Source: Roseivirga sp. BDSF3-8
GTDB lineage: Bacteria > Bacteroidota > Bacteroidia > Cytophagales > Cyclobacteriaceae
Reading direction: 5' to 3'
Length of the DNA stretch: 64,000 bases
Assembly (NCBI RefSeq): GCF_041449215.1
Contig: NZ_JBGNFV010000001.1
Location: 4,357,001 to 4,421,000, forward strand
Notes under the pieces: model-generated
Seen by the model: the letters and a program-made list of their open reading frames with translations, nothing else
Database searches by the model: none
Told to the model about the DNA's origin: nothing
Part shown: positions 1 through 8,104 of the stretch, in pieces
How the letters are laid out: every line of letters begins with the position of its first letter
Position numbering within the stretch: position 1 is the first letter of the stretch
Program-made: the position numbers and the translations under genes

Positions 1-237
1 TCAGAGGCAGCCTTTCAGACTGGCCGTGCATTTCACAAGGCAGGCAAAACAGCACCTGCATTGAAAATGTACGATGTGGCGATCAGGCTTGACCCTAACA
101 TGGGAGAAGCTTACCTGTACCGTGGGGCCCTTAATGTTTATCTGAAAAAACAGTCCAGCGGCTGTGCTGATTTCCTTAAAGCAAACGAGTTAGGAGTTGA
201 AGAGGCGCAAAGTGCTCTCTCTAATTATTGTGGGTAG
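1..237 (+). CDS. C-terminal end of a TPR-repeat protein (5' truncated by window edge)
   Basis: The frame is open from base 1 to TAG at 235-237 and gives 78 residues. The text reads as a TPR helix pair (about residues 16-45: APALKMYDVAIRLDPNMGEA, then YLYRGALNVY). A short tail follows, with GCADFLKANELG and a final CG. Bacteroidota TPR proteins often end in this way (family knowledge). The start and upstream domains lie outside the window, so export and partners cannot be judged. Sure that it is coding and TPR-like; the specific role is unknown. Confidence 0.75.
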   Translation, partial: SEAAFQTGRAFHKAGKTAPALKMYDVAIRLDPNMGEAYLYRGALNVYLKKQSSGCADFLKANELGVEEAQSALSNYCG

Positions 238-305
238 AGACCTTATCCTATACACTAAATAATTGTGTGTAATATTCTGTTTTTCAGTAATTTAAGTTTT
301 AGCTA

Positions 306-1529
306 TTGCAGCCTGTTGTAGCCGTTATCGGCGGAGGGGCCGCCGGTTTTTTCGGTGCGCTCACTATTGCAGCTCATCGGCCGGGTGTGCGCGTGATGAT
401 TTTTGAAAAGACCGGTAAGGTCCTTTCAAAAGTAAGAGTCAGTGGAGGGGGCAGGTGCAATGTTACGCACGACTGCTTTCAGCCAGGTAAGTTGGCCACC
501 TTTTACCCACGCGGCGGCAGGATGCTGAAGAAGCTTTTCGGTCGGTTTTCTGCTTCCGATACGGTACAGTGGTTCAAAGAACGTGGCGTAGAGCTCAAAA
601 CGGAAGCTGACGGGCGCATATTTCCTGTGTCGGATTCTTCTCAGACCATCATAGACCTGTTTATGCGCGAGGCTTCACGCCTTGGAGTGGAAATCAGGAC
701 ACGCTGCGTTGTCACTGAAATAGCTCCGGATGATGAAGGTTTTAGTCTGACTACGTCTGAAGGTATGATGAGGGCCAATAAGGTACTGGTGTCTGCCGGC
801 GGTCATTCAAAAGAATCTGCATACGACTGGCTGAAAAACCTCGGGCATGAGATTATTCCTCCCGTTCCCAGTCTTTTTACATTTAATGTACCCAGGGAAG
901 GCCTGAATGACCTTGCCGGAATAGCACTTCCTGATGCCAGGGTCAAAGTAGAGGGAAGTAAGTGGGAATATACCGGACCCTTGCTCATTACCCATTGGGG
1001 CTTTAGCGGGCCTGCCGTACTAAAGACCTCCGCCTGGGCGGCCCGGGACTTTTTTGAGAAAAAGTATGCCTTCAACATTCATGTCTCATGGAATGCCTCC
1101 GCAGGGGAGGAGGCGGTAAGAGCCCTTATCCATACCTATCTTTCTGACCATGGTACCCGTAAGATCCACAAATATCCCCTGATGGATTTGCCGCAACGAC
1201 TGTGGACCCGGCTGTGTGAGCGCGCAGAAATAGAACCGAATCGTACCTGGGCAGAGCTCCCCAAAAAGAACCGGAACAAGCTGGTTGAAGAGTTGGTGAG
1301 AAGCCACTATACCGTAGCTGGTAAAACAACTTTCAAGGAAGAGTTTGTAACAGCCGGTGGTGTAGCGCTTACATCTGTTAATGCTAAAACAATGGAAAGT
1401 AAACATATTAATGGTATGTACTTTTCAGGTGAAATACTGGATGTGGACGGCGTCACCGGGGGCTTCAATTTTCAAGCGGCATGGAGCACCGCATTTATAG
1501 CGGGAAAGGCTATTTCAACATCCATTTAG
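306..1529 (+). CDS. BaiN/HI0933-like FAD-dependent oxidoreductase (YhiN family)
   Basis: 407-residue flavoprotein of the NAD(P)/FAD-dependent HI0933/BaiN family. The N-terminal dinucleotide fold is seen at residues 4-16 (VAVIGGGAAGFFG), followed by the family segment KVRVSGGGRCNVTH. The C-terminal FAD-contacting motif is GMYFSGEILDVDGVTGGFNF near residue 375. Length is normal for the family. The only possible start is TTG at 306: an in-frame stop sits at 300-302 and the Rossmann strand begins three codons later. Family members include clostridial bile-acid reductases, but most homologues have no known substrate. No operon partner is evident. Confidence 0.9.
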   Translation: MQPVVAVIGGGAAGFFGALTIAAHRPGVRVMIFEKTGKVLSKVRVSGGGRCNVTHDCFQPGKLATFYPRGGRMLKKLFGRFSASDTVQWFKERGVELKTEADGRIFPVSDSSQTIIDLFMREASRLGVEIRTRCVVTEIAPDDEGFSLTTSEGMMRANKVLVSAGGHSKESAYDWLKNLGHEIIPPVPSLFTFNVPREGLNDLAGIALPDARVKVEGSKWEYTGPLLITHWGFSGPAVLKTSAWAARDFFEKKYAFNIHVSWNASAGEEAVRALIHTYLSDHGTRKIHKYPLMDLPQRLWTRLCERAEIEPNRTWAELPKKNRNKLVEELVRSHYTVAGKTTFKEEFVTAGGVALTSVNAKTMESKHINGMYFSGEILDVDGVTGGFNFQAAWSTAFIAGKAISTSI

Positions 1530-1677
1530 TGTTTTGTGCCTAAATATCTTTTTAGAGCGATTATTATATTATTACCAAACGATCGTTAAAATAGGATGTG
1601 CTTTATAAATTAGATTTTACCGGGGAATGATGTTTTTTTTATAATTTGGTTGATTACTTACATCATTTTCAGGGCAT

Positions 1678-1707
1678 AAAAAAAGCCGGTATTATTTACC
1701 GGCTTTA
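1678..1707 (-). terminator. Rho-independent terminator after hbd-like gene
   Basis: The stem AAAGCCGGT / ACCGGCTTT has a short loop. Read on the minus strand it is followed by a run of seven or more T. It lies just 3' of the minus-strand dehydrogenase stop codon at 1726. Confidence 0.85.
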
Positions 1708-1725
1708 TGGTAAGTTATCTGCAGG

Positions 1726-2616
1726 TTATTTTTTGAACTGCTTAGCTACTACCAGGTCCTTGGTACCATGGCTGTAATCGTAGAAGCCTGCGCCAGATTT
1801 AACACCTTTCGCACCAGCGGTTACCATATTTACAAGCAGTGGACATGGGGCATACTTCTGGTTTCCGAACCCATCATACAATACATTCAGGATTGAGAGA
1901 CAAACATCGAGACCGATGAAATCTGCCAGTTGAAGAGTTCCCATAGGGTGGGCCATACCCAGCTTCATTACGGTGTCTATTTCTTCGACTCCTGCTACTC
2001 CTTCGTACAGTGAATATACTGCCTCATTGATCATGGGCATCAGGATGCGGTTAGCAACAAAGCCAGGGTAGTCGTTTACCTCTACCGGCGTTTTGCGCAG
2101 GTCGCGGCTTAGCTCCATGATCGATTCTGTTACTTCGTCACTGGTAGCGTAACCTCTGATTACCTCCACAAGCTTCATTACCGGTACCGGATTCATGAAG
2201 TGCATTCCGATTACCTTATCAGCGCGGTTAGTTACGGCAGCAATTTTGGTGATGGAGATAGAAGACGTATTGGATGCCAATATGGTCTTGTCAGGGCAGA
2301 TGCTATCTAATTGCTTGAAAATGTTAAGCTTAAGGTCGATATTCTCTGTCGCTGCTTCTACCACGAGGTCAGTATCACCCAGTCCGCTCTCCATGCTGGT
2401 ATAGGTGGTGATATTAGCCAGTGTATCCTGCTTTTTTGCTTCGTCAATCAGTTCCTTTTTGATCTGACGATCCAGGTTTTTGCCTATAGTGGCCATGGCC
2501 TTTTCCAGGGCCTGCTCTGAAATATCGATCAATGATACTTTATATCCGTTTTGGGCAAAAACGTGTGCAATTCCATTGCCCATAGTACCTGAACCGATTA
2601 CGGCTATATTTTTCAT
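1726..2616 (-). CDS. hbd: 3-hydroxybutyryl-CoA dehydrogenase
   Basis: 296-residue soluble NAD-dependent 3-hydroxyacyl-CoA dehydrogenase. It oxidises or reduces 3-hydroxybutyryl-CoA/acetoacetyl-CoA in fatty-acid or short-chain acyl metabolism. The NAD-binding motif IGSGTMGNGIAHVFA starts at residue 6. The catalytic stretch GMHFMNPVPVMKLVEVI carries the active His. NRILMPMINEAV and the C-terminal domain segment KLGMAHPMGTLQLADFIGLD are typical. Length matches the short, single-function family rather than the fused FadB type. It is monocistronic: its own promoter-like box lies upstream at 2653-2660 and a terminator lies downstream. Whether the substrate is butyryl- or phenylacetate-derived cannot be told from sequence. 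Confidence 0.93.
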   Translation of the reverse strand: MKNIAVIGSGTMGNGIAHVFAQNGYKVSLIDISEQALEKAMATIGKNLDRQIKKELIDEAKKQDTLANITTYTSMESGLGDTDLVVEAATENIDLKLNIFKQLDSICPDKTILASNTSSISITKIAAVTNRADKVIGMHFMNPVPVMKLVEVIRGYATSDEVTESIMELSRDLRKTPVEVNDYPGFVANRILMPMINEAVYSLYEGVAGVEEIDTVMKLGMAHPMGTLQLADFIGLDVCLSILNVLYDGFGNQKYAPCPLLVNMVTAGAKGVKSGAGFYDYSHGTKDLVVAKQFKK

Positions 2617-2652
2617 GAAGGTTTTCGTTAATGGGTTTATTAATTCGGCTTA

Positions 2653-2728
2653 CAAAGATAGAAACATTTGCCTACCGGCGAACTTAGCCGTTTATAAAAG
2701 GGAAATAGTCATTAAAAAGTTATTTTTG
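2653..2728. promoter_or_regulatory. Divergent Bacteroidota-type -7 boxes for hbd and cvfB-like genes
   Basis: TATCTTTG is present on the minus strand at 2653-2660, 37 bases before the hbd start. TATTTTTG is present on the plus strand at 2721-2728, 38 bases before the CvfB-like start. Both fit the Bacteroidota -7 consensus TAnnTTTG. No clear -33 TTTG is seen at the usual distance, so strength is uncertain. Confidence 0.5.
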
Positions 2729-2765
2729 TGCCGGGGAATTTTACCCTGCCTAAAATATCAAACTA

Positions 2766-3596
2766 ATGCTTCAAATAGGACAGTATAACAACCTGATAGC
2801 CAAAAGACAAACTAGTAATGGTTGGTACCTGGTAGCAGGTGGGGAGGAAGTTCTTTTGCCTGTCAAACATGTGCCGGAAGGAATGAAAGAGGGAGATGAG
2901 GTTAATGTATTTGTCTATACAGACTCAGAAGACAGACCGGTTGCGGTATCTGATACTCCCCGTGCCGTGGTAGGTGACATTGTTTCTTTATCCGTGGTGG
3001 ATGTCTCCAGACATGGAGCCTTCTTAGACTGGGGGTTGGAAAAGGACCTGTTTGTTCCATTCCGGGAGCAGCAGGAAAAAATGGAAAAGGGCAGGCTTTA
3101 TGCTGTGTGTGTCTGTCTGGACCATCAATCTGGCAGGGTGATCGGCACCAGCAAGATACGCTCTTTCCTTGAAGCGCCTGATGAAGGAATTGAGGAAGGA
3201 AAAGAGTATGAAGGGATCGTATTTGATAAGACGGATCTGGGATTCAAGGTGGTCTTTGCCGGTAAATATGAAGGTTTACTTTATGCCAACGAGGTATTTA
3301 ATCCCCTATACACAGGGGAGAACGTAAAGGTATATGTTCACCGGGTGCGTGAGGATGGAAAAATTGACCTGAGTTTGCGACCTGCAGGATATGCTGCCGT
3401 CAAAGAATCAGTAGATCCGGTGTATGATCAATTACAAGAGGCAGGCGGGTACCTGCCATATGGAGATCATTCTGACCCCGAGGCCATTCGTCAAAAATTT
3501 GGCATGTCGAAAAAACAATTTAAAAAAGTGATCGGTGCTCTATATAAGGCAGGTAAGATAGAGATAGACCAAAAAGGCATCTACCTGCCGGAGTAG
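2766..3596 (+). CDS. CvfB/YitL-like S1 RNA-binding protein
   Basis: 276-residue cytoplasmic protein of the CvfB (conserved virulence factor B, YitL) family. It has tandem S1-type OB folds followed by a C-terminal winged helix. Visible signatures are an S1-like segment near residues 70-100 (VGDIVSLSVVDVSRHGAFLDWG), a second at about 140-185 (EYEGIVFDKTDLGFKVVFAG) and the C-terminal stretch IRQKFGMSKKQFKKVIGALY. Family members bind RNA and affect virulence-gene expression in Staphylococcus; the role here is inferred to be general RNA binding. It converges with the ArsC-fold gene, whose stop is five bases away. Confidence 0.88.
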   Translation: MLQIGQYNNLIAKRQTSNGWYLVAGGEEVLLPVKHVPEGMKEGDEVNVFVYTDSEDRPVAVSDTPRAVVGDIVSLSVVDVSRHGAFLDWGLEKDLFVPFREQQEKMEKGRLYAVCVCLDHQSGRVIGTSKIRSFLEAPDEGIEEGKEYEGIVFDKTDLGFKVVFAGKYEGLLYANEVFNPLYTGENVKVYVHRVREDGKIDLSLRPAGYAAVKESVDPVYDQLQEAGGYLPYGDHSDPEAIRQKFGMSKKQFKKVIGALYKAGKIEIDQKGIYLPE

Positions 3597-3601
3597 GCAT
3601 A

Positions 3602-3988
3602 TCAGGCAAATCGCTTCATTTTTATTCCCGGATCAAGCTTCAAAATAGCCGTTGGCTTGCAGCAAAGAACTGCTTTATTGTTTTTTACAGCTATTGGTGC
3701 TTTGATCAGGTAAGGATAGTGCATAAGAATATTGAGCCATCCCTCGTCGTCAAAATTATTACGGGCTATTTTCGCCTGATAGTCCGGATGGGATTTATCC
3801 AGTAAATCTTTGGGTCTGAGTTCAAGCTTGTCCAGTAGCTCCCTCCACAGGGTAGTGGTCATCCTGGTACTACTGTATACATTTGCATTTACGTGCTTAG
3901 TAAGCGTATAAGCATAAGCATAAGTCTGCTTACCGATGCTGGTTCCCGGATCGTAATAGATCATCAACTCGTTAGGGTGGTGCTTCAT
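3602..3988 (-). CDS. ArsC/Spx-fold protein lacking the catalytic cysteine
   Basis: 128 residues with the thioredoxin-like ArsC/YffB layout. An N-terminal strand leads to YYDPGTSIGK, where active family members have N-P-x-C. The family block then follows: LRPKDLLDKSHPDYQAK, LNILMHYPYLIKAPIAV and a final KP loop. Position 16 is Thr where reductases carry the nucleophilic Cys. A Cys pair lies at about 109-110 instead. Arsenate reduction is therefore unlikely; a regulatory or structural Spx-like role is possible but not shown. Start is the ATG at 3988; a second in-frame Met at residue 9 is an alternative. Confidence 0.75.
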   Translation of the reverse strand: MKHHPNELMIYYDPGTSIGKQTYAYAYTLTKHVNANVYSSTRMTTTLWRELLDKLELRPKDLLDKSHPDYQAKIARNNFDDEGWLNILMHYPYLIKAPIAVKNNKAVLCCKPTAILKLDPGIKMKRFA

Positions 3989-4402
3989 ATTTTTATGGGG
4001 TTGGAAATTAATTTGGACGCAATTAATATATACGAAATAAAAAACTAATTATCAAATAAAAAATAGTATAAAGTTCTATTTTAATGAATTTTTTGACAGT
4101 TGATAGATGGAGTTTGCTTGAAAAATTGGTCGATTCCCCTTTAGAATTACTACCTTAAAGTCAGGAAGCTCTTTAGCTGGAAAAAAATATTACATGAATT
4201 CTCCTGAAAAGGCTTGGGCGTTGCAACGGTTTGAAATAATTGGATATTGTGATTCTATTAAAGATCCTGTGTTATATCTGATAATTTGATCGGTTTTTTG
4301 ATTAATTATTGAATTGTTTTTTACAAAAATCTTGTTTTCCTTTCTGCTACTTTTTAAGCTTTAGCACTTGCTCATAGCTGGTAACTTAAACTTCATAGTA
4401 TC
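3989..4402. other. AT-rich intergenic region
   Basis: 414 bases between divergent genes. It is AT-rich, with many short A/T runs, and no reading frame looks coding. It should hold the promoters of both the ArsC-fold gene and the DUF294 gene, but I see no clear TAnnTTTG box and no hairpin of note. Confidence 0.5.
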
Positions 4403-6337
4403 ATGAGAGCAGTAACCACTACGTCTAAAGACCAGCAGCTTTCTTTCTTTTTGAAAGAAGTGGTGCCATTCGACAGGTTGCCCGAAGAGGAACTTAAAAT
4501 CTTGTCGGATAAACTTAGCACCCGGCATTATGCACCTAATACCCTGATACATACACAATCTGTTAGCCCTGTAAGGCACCTTTCTATTGTTTATTCCGGG
4601 AGGGTTGAGAAGTACTTTCTCAACCGTAACAAGCAGAAGGAATTCCTGGAGTATGTTCTTCCCGGCGAGATATATGGTGGTATCAGTCTTCTTCTTAATA
4701 ACAGGCGGTCTATAAGAACCGTGATTGCGGCAGAGGAAACTAAAATTTACAATCTTACGGCGGAGGACTTTCTAAGGCTTTGCCAGAAGTATGAGCGGTT
4801 TTCTTCGTATTTCACAGATAGGTTCGGGCGCCGAATGCTAAACCAGACCTATTCGGGCTTTGTGAATAATAAGCCTGACGAACCGGTATCATACGAGCAG
4901 ACGGATCACTTTTTTAAGCAAAAAGTGAAGGAAATAAGCAGACCGTTACCTGTTACCTGTTCCCTGGACACATCCATACGGGAAGCCGCAGCCCTGATGA
5001 CAGCGCACCGTAGTCCCAGTGTGCTCATTAGTGGTGAAAACCAAATCCTTACAGGTATAATCACAGACCTTGATTTGCGCAATAAAGTAGTAGCTAAAGG
5101 GCTAAATGCAGAGCGACCTGTAAGCGAGATCATGTCCAATCCCCTGATTTCAATAGATGAAGACTGCTACCTGTATGAAGCAGTCCTTAAAATGTTTAGG
5201 GAAAAGGTGCACCAACTGGTAGTTTGCAAGGGTAAAGAAGCAGTTGGGGTGATAAGTCGTAACAAGCTGTTACACAGCCAGGTAAAAAGTCCGTTTATTT
5301 TTATGCAGAGTATTCTGACTGCCGACCTTCTAGAGGAGCTGGTCAGAAAATGGGGCCAGGTACCTGATATCGTGAACCAACTTCTGAGTAGGGGTGTGCG
5401 GGCCGAGATTGTGAACCAGGTCATAAGTACAGCTTCGGATTCTATTTCACAAAACATTATCCAGCAGACTATCCGTGAGATGGGGGATCCTCCATGCCGG
5501 TTTGTATTTATGGTCCTTGGAAGTGAAGGCCGCAGGGAACAGACCCTTAAAACGGATCAGGACAATGCTATTATTTATGAAGATGTAGAAGACAGCGACC
5601 GTGCTATGGTCAGGGAGTATTTTCTTGAGTTTGCAGAGAAGGTAAGCTTCAAGCTGGATCAAACTGGTTTTGCCTATTGTGAAGGAGACCTGATGGCCAA
5701 AAACCCGAAGTGGTGTCACTCTCTTTCTCATTGGAAACGAAATTACCGAACATGGGTTACTTCTCCTGATCCCGAGAAAGCCATGCGCTCTGCTATCTTT
5801 TTCGATTGCCGTGCGGTATACGGAGATGAGACGCTACTAACTTCGCTCAGGGGGCATATTTTAGAACTGTTGCACAACCCCTCGCAGACTTTCTTTTACC
5901 TGTTGGCTAAGAATGGGCTGGAGATAAAACCCCCGCTGGGCCTATTCAATAACTTCCATACGGTTTCGCATGAAGACAAAAAAGGAGTAATCAATATCAA
6001 AAGAGCCATGAGTATCGTGGTTGATTTTGCGAGGGTGTTTAGTTTGAAGCACGGAATTCTGGCTACTAATACGGGGGAAAGGCTTCGCGAATTATGGGAC
6101 AGAGAAATACTTAGTGTGGTAGAATACAATGAGTTATTACAGGCTTACTATTACATGATGCAGCTCAGATTACTGAATCAGTCAGATGCCATCCGGCAAA
6201 ATGATACCCCTAATAACTTCATTGACCCCAAATCGCTTACCAAGATCGAGCGAGTAACGCTTAAAGAAATCTTAAAAGTGCTGGATAAATACCAGACTAA
6301 ACTGAGCGTGCAGTTTACCGGATCATTTCTGAAATAA
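4403..6337 (+). CDS. cNMP-binding/CBS/DUF294 putative nucleotidyltransferase signalling protein
   Basis: 644-residue cytoplasmic protein with four regions in order. A cyclic-nucleotide-binding-like beta-roll covers about 15-145 (VYSGRVEKYFL, LPGEIYGGISLLL). A CBS pair covers about 170-300 (SREAAALMTAHRSPSVLIS-like and VSEIMSNPLISIDEDCYLYE). A DUF294 nucleotidyltransferase-like domain contains GSEGRREQTLKTDQDNAI. A DUF294 C-terminal helical domain ends the protein. GS and TDQD are the nucleotidyltransferase-fold metal and nucleotide residues. GlnD-like uridylyl transfer is the family analogy, not a proven activity. The stop codon at 6335-6337 abuts the IS1182 inverted repeat, so the original 3' flank has been replaced. 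Confidence 0.9.
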   Translation: MRAVTTTSKDQQLSFFLKEVVPFDRLPEEELKILSDKLSTRHYAPNTLIHTQSVSPVRHLSIVYSGRVEKYFLNRNKQKEFLEYVLPGEIYGGISLLLNNRRSIRTVIAAEETKIYNLTAEDFLRLCQKYERFSSYFTDRFGRRMLNQTYSGFVNNKPDEPVSYEQTDHFFKQKVKEISRPLPVTCSLDTSIREAAALMTAHRSPSVLISGENQILTGIITDLDLRNKVVAKGLNAERPVSEIMSNPLISIDEDCYLYEAVLKMFREKVHQLVVCKGKEAVGVISRNKLLHSQVKSPFIFMQSILTADLLEELVRKWGQVPDIVNQLLSRGVRAEIVNQVISTASDSISQNIIQQTIREMGDPPCRFVFMVLGSEGRREQTLKTDQDNAIIYEDVEDSDRAMVREYFLEFAEKVSFKLDQTGFAYCEGDLMAKNPKWCHSLSHWKRNYRTWVTSPDPEKAMRSAIFFDCRAVYGDETLLTSLRGHILELLHNPSQTFFYLLAKNGLEIKPPLGLFNNFHTVSHEDKKGVINIKRAMSIVVDFARVFSLKHGILATNTGERLRELWDREILSVVEYNELLQAYYYMMQLRLLNQSDAIRQNDTPNNFIDPKSLTKIERVTLKEILKVLDKYQTKLSVQFTGSFLK

Positions 6338-8082
6338 AAAAGAGGCTGTCTCAAAAGTGTTGAGGCAGCCTTTACTTTTTTCTTTCCAGGCTCATCTGCT
6401 GTAAATGCTATTGATGATCTGTTTTCTTTTGGCGAAGAAAACAGGCTCTCTATGAAGCCTTTTTGAGCAGGTTATGTGCAATAGCCAGTAGTCCGGCTTC
6501 TATTTCGACTTTCTCTGTTCCCCGCATCATAAATCTGCGGAAGCCCCGGTTGTGTTTGATGGCTGCGAACACAGTTTCTACATCTGCCGGTCGCTGCTTG
6601 CGATGAGCTATTCCCTGGTCACTCATAAGCATATCCCGCACTTTTTGCTTGTGAGTTCTAAGGTTATGATTGATCTCAACTATCCGGTTGCCTTTTGCTT
6701 TAAAACAACCGCTCCTTAATGGACACTCCAGGCAGTTTCTGGCCTGATATTGTGCATAAGTTTGTTCATAACCCGACTTAGTTTTTGTTTTTCGCTTTCC
6801 TATATGATCCATTGGCTGGCCTGCCGGGCAATAGATCTTATCCTGCTCTTCGTTGTAATGCAGGTTCTGAGATTTAGATATGTCTTGCTTCCATTTTCTG
6901 GTTTGCTCCTTATGGAAGTAATTATACTTTACATAGGCCTTCTCTACTTTATCTTTCAGATAGTCATAGTTCTCTTCGCTACCATATCCTGCATCAGCGC
7001 ATATAGTGTCAGGCAGGGTGTTATATAACTGCTGATAGTTCTTAAGATGGGGTTGTAACGTTAGGGTGTCGGTAGGATTTTGATGGATCGTGTAGTTTAC
7101 CAAGTATTGATTGGAGGTGCTGATCTGAAGGTTATAGCCCGGCTTGAGCTGTCCATTTCGCATATGGTCTTCCTTCATCATCATAAAGGTTGCATCGTGG
7201 TCAGTCTTTGAATAGCTGTTTCGTTGTCCCAGTATAGCTTGCTTCTGCTGGTATTCAGCCAGCTTCCCAGGCCAGTTTTTTCGTGCATAGGTAAGCTTCT
7301 GCCTCTTCCCTTTTGCTATCTTCTTGCCCGTGAGTGCCTGGTCAATCCTATCAATAGTATCACTAACCTTTCGAGCATCGATTTTGCTAAAATCAGGCTT
7401 TTCCTGATATAACTCGTCTTCTGCCACCCGCTGGGTATAGTCCCACAACTCTTCAAGCTGTTGGCTTATCTTTTCGGTATTGGTCTTAATAGACCTGCCC
7501 CACACAAACGTGTAGCGATTAGCCTGGGCTTCTATCTTGGTGCCGTCGGTGTAAACTGTCTTTAAGTCCAGTAGGCCCTCATCAACTAAGAACATTACAA
7601 TCTGAGCAAAGATCACCTTCAGGCTATCTTTCAACCGATCGCATCGAAAACGGGCAATAGTGTTATGGTCAGGCTTGTTCATACCTGCCAACCACATGAA
7701 GTGAACGTTTTGACCAATAGCTGCCTCCAACTTGCGGGTAGAGTAGATATTACTCATATACCCGTAAATCAATATTTTAAGCAGCATCCTTGGATGATAT
7801 ACTGATGTACCGCCAGGCTTATAACCAGTCAATAGAGGGGCAATATCAAGACGATCGACCACTTCGTTGACCACCCGAACTGGATGGTCTGCCTCTATTA
7901 ACTCCTCCAGGCTCGGAGGTAAAAGCATAATTTGCTTGGGGTTGTAGTCTTTAAAAACTATCTTTTCGCTTATTGACACAACTCAAGATATCACATCTTG
8001 GAAAGCGGGGGTAGTAATGCCCTCGCTTTTTTTATGGCCAACTCCAAAAAAAAGAGGCTGCCTTTTGAGACAGCCTCTTTTT
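6337..8082. mobile_element. IS1182-family insertion sequence
   Basis: An element of about 1.75 kb is bounded by near-perfect 21-base inverted repeats at 6337-6357 and 8062-8082 (core GAGGCTGTCTCAAAAG). Each end is itself a hairpin: 6343-6373 folds AGGCTGTCTC against GAGGCAGCCT, and 8047-8082 folds AAAAGAGGCTG against CAGCCTCTTTT. Both are followed by T runs, so they probably act as terminators. One transposase gene fills the element. Exact ends are blurred by A/T tracts, so the target duplication cannot be fixed by eye. Confidence 0.88.
6450..7979 (-). CDS. IS1182-family DDE transposase
   Basis: 509 residues, full length for the family. The N-terminal block LLPPSLEELIEADHPVRVV and IYGYMSNIYSTRKLE are hallmarks of IS1182/IS5-like transposases. 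First Asp is in VYTDGTKIEAQANR, second in ICADAGYGSEENYDYL. The acidic residue near the C terminus lies before or within AAIKHNRGFRRFMMRG. A four-cysteine region near residues 385-425 (CPAG, CLECPLRSGCF) is the usual zinc-like insertion. No frameshift or stop is seen, so the element may still be active. Confidence 0.95.
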   Translation of the reverse strand: MSISEKIVFKDYNPKQIMLLPPSLEELIEADHPVRVVNEVVDRLDIAPLLTGYKPGGTSVYHPRMLLKILIYGYMSNIYSTRKLEAAIGQNVHFMWLAGMNKPDHNTIARFRCDRLKDSLKVIFAQIVMFLVDEGLLDLKTVYTDGTKIEAQANRYTFVWGRSIKTNTEKISQQLEELWDYTQRVAEDELYQEKPDFSKIDARKVSDTIDRIDQALTGKKIAKGKRQKLTYARKNWPGKLAEYQQKQAILGQRNSYSKTDHDATFMMMKEDHMRNGQLKPGYNLQISTSNQYLVNYTIHQNPTDTLTLQPHLKNYQQLYNTLPDTICADAGYGSEENYDYLKDKVEKAYVKYNYFHKEQTRKWKQDISKSQNLHYNEEQDKIYCPAGQPMDHIGKRKTKTKSGYEQTYAQYQARNCLECPLRSGCFKAKGNRIVEINHNLRTHKQKVRDMLMSDQGIAHRKQRPADVETVFAAIKHNRGFRRFMMRGTEKVEIEAGLLAIAHNLLKKAS

Positions 8083-8104
8083 CTTCACTGTTCTACTTTA
8101 GTGT

